Shown here piece after piece: positions 13,720-16,187 of a stretch of 16,187 nt of DNA; position 1 is the stretch's first letter; every line of letters begins with the position of its first letter. Both the position numbers and the translations under genes were made by a program. Below the pieces are notes generated by a model. The model saw only the letters and a list, made by a program, of their open reading frames with translations, made no database searches and was not told the DNA's origin. Source of the DNA: an uncultured bacterium (GTDB lineage: Bacteria; Actinomycetota; Coriobacteriia; Coriobacteriales; Atopobiaceae); NCBI GenBank assembly GCA_905214865.1, contig CAJMNO010000035.1, forward strand, positions 1 to 16,187, read 5' to 3'.

Positions 13720-14199
13720 CTACCCTTCCATCCCGAAGTCGGCGGGGACGCCCCCGAACGAGGGATCGTCCTCTCGCATGATCTTCTCCACGCGACCGGT
13801 GTGGCGGCCGCCGGCAAACTCGGTCGTGAGGAACTCGTCCACGATCTGCCTGTTGGTCTCGAACGGGGTGAACCTGCCGCTGATGCACAGGACGTTTCCG
13901 TTGTTGTGCTCGCGGAACAGCTCGGCGAACTGCGGGGTCTGGATCACCGCGGCGCGGATTCCGGGCACCTTGTCGGCGGTGAGCGCCATCCCGATGCCGG
14001 TCCCGCAGATCAGGACGCCCCTGTCCGCATCCCCGCGCGCGACGCAGCGTGCGACCTTGTCCGCGAAGTCCGGGTAGTCGCAGCGCTCGGCGCTCATGGG
14101 CCCGAGGTCGATGACCTCGTGGCCGAGCGACTCCAGGTATTCGACCATCCCCGGCTTCTGGTCGTATCCGGCGTGGTCCGATGCAATGGCAATCCTCAT
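13720..14199 (-). CDS. rpiB: Ribose-5-phosphate isomerase B
   Basis: RpiB interconverts ribose 5-phosphate and ribulose 5-phosphate in the pentose phosphate pathway. From the ATG at 14199 (AAGGGGG about 9 bases upstream) it is 159 residues, a normal length. Motifs are SDHAGYD (7-13, with Asp8 and His9), the catalytic Cys65 in LICGTGIGM (63-71), His98 in REHNNGNVL and GGRHTGRVEKI near the C-terminus. A related LacA/LacB galactose-6-phosphate isomerase is the main alternative, but the rpiB-glyA-upp order favours RpiB. The 174-base gap upstream of it, after tsaC, holds no gene; a TATCCT string near 14260 is a weak -10 candidate. Confidence 0.93.
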   Translation of the reverse strand: MRIAIASDHAGYDQKPGMVEYLESLGHEVIDLGPMSAERCDYPDFADKVARCVARGDADRGVLICGTGIGMALTADKVPGIRAAVIQTPQFAELFREHNNGNVLCISGRFTPFETNRQIVDEFLTTEFAGGRHTGRVEKIMREDDPSFGGVPADFGMEG

Positions 14200-14373
14200 G
14201 CGGGAGCCCCCTTCTGTTTGCGTCCCTCGTGCGACTCCGCGGGGCAAGCCCGCAGGCCTAGGATACAGCGCGGAGGGTCCGCTTCCGTCGGGGAGAGACG
14301 CACGGGGGACGGGCGCTCGCAACACCTCCACGGGCGCCGCGCGACCCCATGGCGAGAGGGGAAGGCGGCCGTC

Positions 14374-15015
14374 CTAGCGGCCGGCGACCTCGGCTATGCG
14401 CCTGGCGGGAATGGCGCCCTCGCGGAGCACCTCGGGGGCGTCCCCGAGGCACGAGACGATCGTGGAGGCAACCGCGATGGGGGCCGGGCCGCCATCGAGG
14501 GTGAGGTCCGAGAGCTCGACGAGGCGGCTCTCGACCGCCATCCCGCTCGTGGCGGACGGCGCGCCATGCGTGTTCGCGCTCGTGGTGGCGAGGGGTACGC
14601 CAACCCTCCGCGCAACCTGGCGCACGAGGTTGGAGTCCGGGAGCCTGAGCGCGATGGTCCCGTCCCCAGGCCGCAGGTACTCCCCTGGAACCTCGCGCGA
14701 CGCATGCACGACGAGGGTGAGGGCGCCCGGCCAGAACTCGCGCGCGAGGCGGGACGCCCACTCGGGGACGTCGCGACCGTAGCGGAGGAGGTCGTCCCCG
14801 TCGGCGACGAGCCACGGAAGCGTCTGGGTGCGCTCGCGCCGCTTGATGTCGAAGATCCTCCCAAGGCCGGGGTTGCCGGGGAGAGCCGCGCATCCGATGC
14901 CGTACACGGAGTCCGTGGGCATGACGACGACGCCTCCGCCCGCAAGCACCTCGCTGACCCGCGCGACGCACCCGTCGCCGGGATGCTGCTGGTCCACCCT
15001 CATGACCTTACCCAT
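14374..15015 (-). CDS. tsaC: L-threonylcarbamoyladenylate synthase (TsaC/Sua5/YrdC family)
   Basis: This enzyme makes threonylcarbamoyl-AMP from threonine, bicarbonate and ATP, the first step towards the t6A37 modification of ANN-decoding tRNAs. From the ATG at 15015, which has GGAGG 5 bases upstream, it is 213 residues: a YrdC domain without the extra C-terminal domain of full Sua5 proteins. Motifs are PTDSVYGIGC (33-42), the basic KRRER (58-62), WPGALTLVV (95-103), SANTHG (146-151) and STIV (184-187). An upstream in-frame TTG (15027) precedes the ribosome binding site and is not used. It starts 25 bases after the prmC stop. prmC followed by a sua5/ywlC-type gene is a common Gram-positive arrangement. 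Confidence 0.94.
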   Translation of the reverse strand: MGKVMRVDQQHPGDGCVARVSEVLAGGGVVVMPTDSVYGIGCAALPGNPGLGRIFDIKRRERTQTLPWLVADGDDLLRYGRDVPEWASRLAREFWPGALTLVVHASREVPGEYLRPGDGTIALRLPDSNLVRQVARRVGVPLATTSANTHGAPSATSGMAVESRLVELSDLTLDGGPAPIAVASTIVSCLGDAPEVLREGAIPARRIAEVAGR

Positions 15016-15040
15016 GGCAACCTCCAAGTGCAGAACCCTG

Positions 15041-16087
15041 CTAGGAATCCCGGCGGGCGAGCCTGCAGACGAGCACGCGGGGCCTGTGGGTCAGGTCTTC
15101 GCGGATCTCGACGGACTCCCACTCCCCCGTCCCGCGAGCCAGCGTCGCAGCGGCATCGAGTGCCCCCTCGTACAGCTCGACGCAGAACGTCCCGCCCGGG
15201 GCGAGCGCCCTGGGGGCGAGCTCGAGGAGCCTCCTGAACACGTCGAGCCCGTCCTCCCCGCCGTCGAGCGCAAGCGCGGGCTCGTGATCGCGCACCTCGG
15301 AGGGGACCTCGTTTGCGAGGACCTTGGAGGGGATGTACGGGGGGTTGGAGACCAGCACCGAGAACGTGCCCATGAGCCCCTGGTCCACGCCCGACGCCAG
15401 GTCGCACTCCACTATGGTGACCGCGTCCTGGAGCGAGAGGGCGTCCCGGTTGCGCGTGGCGAGGGCGATCGCCTTGGGCGAGAGGTCCGTTGCCACGACG
15501 CGCGTGCCCGGTCGCTCGCCGGCAATGGAGAGCGCGATGCACCCCGTGCCGGTACCCACCTCGAGGACGCGACAGCCGGCGGGAAGGACCTGGACCGGCT
15601 CGCCGCGCACCTCTCCCCCATCCTCGCCGCCGTCGTCGGCCGCAGACCCGTCTTCCGCGCCTGCGTCCCCGCCGTCAGCGTCATCCCCCTCGGAGGGCTC
15701 GCTGCTTGGCCCCTCCCCCATGACCGGTGGGAAGGTCATCGGCGCCTGGTCTACGCCCTCGAGCGCGGCATCGACCAGGATCTCGGTCTCGGGCCGGGGG
15801 ATTAGGACACCCTCCTCGCAGCGAAGCACGATGTGGCGGAAGGGCATCTCGCCCGTCACGTACTGGAGGGGCTCACCCCTGCCACGCCTGACGACCACCT
15901 GGTGCATGCGGTCGAGCTCGTCGCGCACCATCGGGCGGTCGAAGTCCATGTAGACCTGCACCCGCGAGAGGCCCGTGACGTTGCACAGCAGCCACTCGGC
16001 CGAGAGGCGCGGGCGCTCGTCACCCTTGCGCTTTAGGTAGCCCTCGGTCCACTTGAGCATCTTGCCGACGGTCCAGGTCTCCGCCAC
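15041..16087 (-). CDS. prmC: Peptide chain release factor N5-glutamine methyltransferase with acidic insert
   Basis: PrmC methylates the glutamine of the GGQ motif in release factors RF1 and RF2, tuning translation termination. The start is most likely the GTG at 16087 (GGAGGGGAG about 5 bases upstream), giving 348 residues; a GTG at 16093 and the longer frame to 16138 are alternatives. The helical N-terminal domain covers about 1-95 and ends near GVLIPRPETEILV (93-105). The S-adenosylmethionine fold starts at VLEVGTGTGCIAL (174-186), with the catalytic motif SNPPYI (247-252). Between them lies an insert of about 58 residues (111-168) rich in Asp, Glu, Gly, Ala and Pro, where typical PrmC proteins (about 280 residues) have a short linker. 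The usual prfA neighbour would lie beyond the right edge. Confidence 0.94.
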   Translation of the reverse strand: MAETWTVGKMLKWTEGYLKRKGDERPRLSAEWLLCNVTGLSRVQVYMDFDRPMVRDELDRMHQVVVRRGRGEPLQYVTGEMPFRHIVLRCEEGVLIPRPETEILVDAALEGVDQAPMTFPPVMGEGPSSEPSEGDDADGGDAGAEDGSAADDGGEDGGEVRGEPVQVLPAGCRVLEVGTGTGCIALSIAGERPGTRVVATDLSPKAIALATRNRDALSLQDAVTIVECDLASGVDQGLMGTFSVLVSNPPYIPSKVLANEVPSEVRDHEPALALDGGEDGLDVFRRLLELAPRALAPGGTFCVELYEGALDAAATLARGTGEWESVEIREDLTHRPRVLVCRLARRDS

Positions 16088-16101
16088 GCTCACTCCCCTC
16101 C

Positions 16102-16115
16102 GGGGCACAGGCCCC
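16102..16115 (-). other. Small hairpin just ahead of the prmC ribosome binding site
   Basis: GGGGC and GCCCC pair around a 4-base loop immediately upstream of the GGAGGGGAG sequence. Close to the Shine-Dalgarno, it could affect translation of prmC. The stem is only 5 bp, so chance is a fair alternative. Confidence 0.25.
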
Positions 16116-16157
16116 AACCAAATCATTACCAACCGCATAGCGGGTGGTTTGCTCTTA

Positions 16158-16168
16158 GGGTATAACCC
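16158..16168. promoter_or_regulatory. GGGTATAACCC palindrome upstream of prmC
   Basis: This 11-mer is a second copy of the palindrome found before the DtxR-like gene, here in the opposite orientation relative to the gene (GGGTTATACCC on the minus strand), 70 bases before the prmC start. It contains a TATACC string that could be a -10 element. The expected -35 position falls near the window edge. Confidence 0.3.
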
Positions 16169-16187
16169 AGAAAAGCCGGCCAGGGAC

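Noticed and set aside
13712..13888. N-terminal extension of glyA (59 codons)
   Set aside because: The extension is arginine-rich, overlaps rpiB and has no counterpart in serine hydroxymethyltransferases; GGGAG before the ATG at 13711 gives a protein of normal length.
12440..14077. Plus-strand open frame of 545 codons antisense to glyA and rpiB
   Set aside because: It is a shadow of two highly conserved genes on the minus strand; its product is low-complexity and matches no family I recognise.
14200..14373. Riboswitch or small RNA in the tsaC-rpiB gap
   Set aside because: I see only a short 5-bp hairpin (14239-14253) and a weak TATCCT string; no recognisable glycine, THF or other riboswitch core.
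13801..15237. Plus-strand open frame of 478 codons across rpiB, tsaC and prmC
   Set aside because: It spans three real minus-strand genes and two intergenic gaps, and its product is Arg/Gly/Ala-rich without motifs.
15584..15757. Frameshift or assembly error as the explanation for the PrmC insert
   Set aside because: The frame is continuous, both flanking domains are intact in the same frame, and the residue bias is consistently acidic, which is unlike random out-of-frame translation of GC-rich DNA (that tends to be Arg/Ala/Pro-rich).

Overview
The window is a GC-rich bacterial chromosome segment in which all 18 genes I can support lie on the minus strand. It reads as chromosomal core, not as a mobile or accessory region. 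Protein sequences, base composition and frequent GTG starts suggest a high-GC Gram-positive, most likely a coriobacterial actinobacterium (Olsenella/Atopobium/Collinsella-like). That placement is an impression from the proteins, not a database result. I see no rRNA, tRNA, CRISPR array, insertion sequence, phage gene or plus-strand gene. The long plus-strand open frames are antisense shadows of the real genes.

Read in the direction of transcription (from high to low coordinates) there appear to be three blocks. Block 1 (16087 to 11723) is prmC, tsaC, rpiB, glyA and upp: release-factor methylation, tRNA t6A synthesis, pentose phosphate interconversion, one-carbon/serine-glycine metabolism and uracil salvage. 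It ends near a GC-rich hairpin at 11564-11603. Block 2 (11476 to 3157) is the F-type ATP synthase operon atpI-atpB-E-F-H-A-G-D-C. It has overlapping or near-abutting junctions, carries murA (first committed step of peptidoglycan synthesis) 16 bases after atpC, and ends in a very strong hairpin at 3088-3121. Block 3 (2957 to 170) is a small DtxR/MntR-type metal-dependent repressor, galU, and a phosphohexomutase-like protein. It ends in a classical terminator at 131-158.

The order prmC-tsaC-(...)-rpiB-glyA-upp-atpI-atpBEFHAGDC-murA is close to the arrangement known from Bacillus subtilis. It also partly matches Mycobacterium tuberculosis (prfA-prmC-sua5-...-atpI-atpB...-murA). This looks like an old Gram-positive cluster kept nearly intact.

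I did not find a convincing new multi-gene system. The most notable points are: (a) the last gene, a phosphohexomutase homologue beside galU, whose four active-site loops are all altered; (b) a PrmC with an acidic, low-complexity insert of about 58 residues between its two domains; (c) a DtxR-family repressor that appears to mix MntR-type and DtxR-type metal ligands; (d) actinobacterial-style and unusual ATP synthase features, namely an alpha C-terminal extension, a shortened delta, a signal-peptide-like b N-terminus, and a swapped His/Glu pair in subunit a; and (e) several intergenic hairpins and repeated short motifs. Start sites were moved from the longest open frame where a ribosome binding site clearly favours a downstream codon (dtxR-like gene, atpA, atpF, atpE, atpB, glyA, rpiB, tsaC, prmC).
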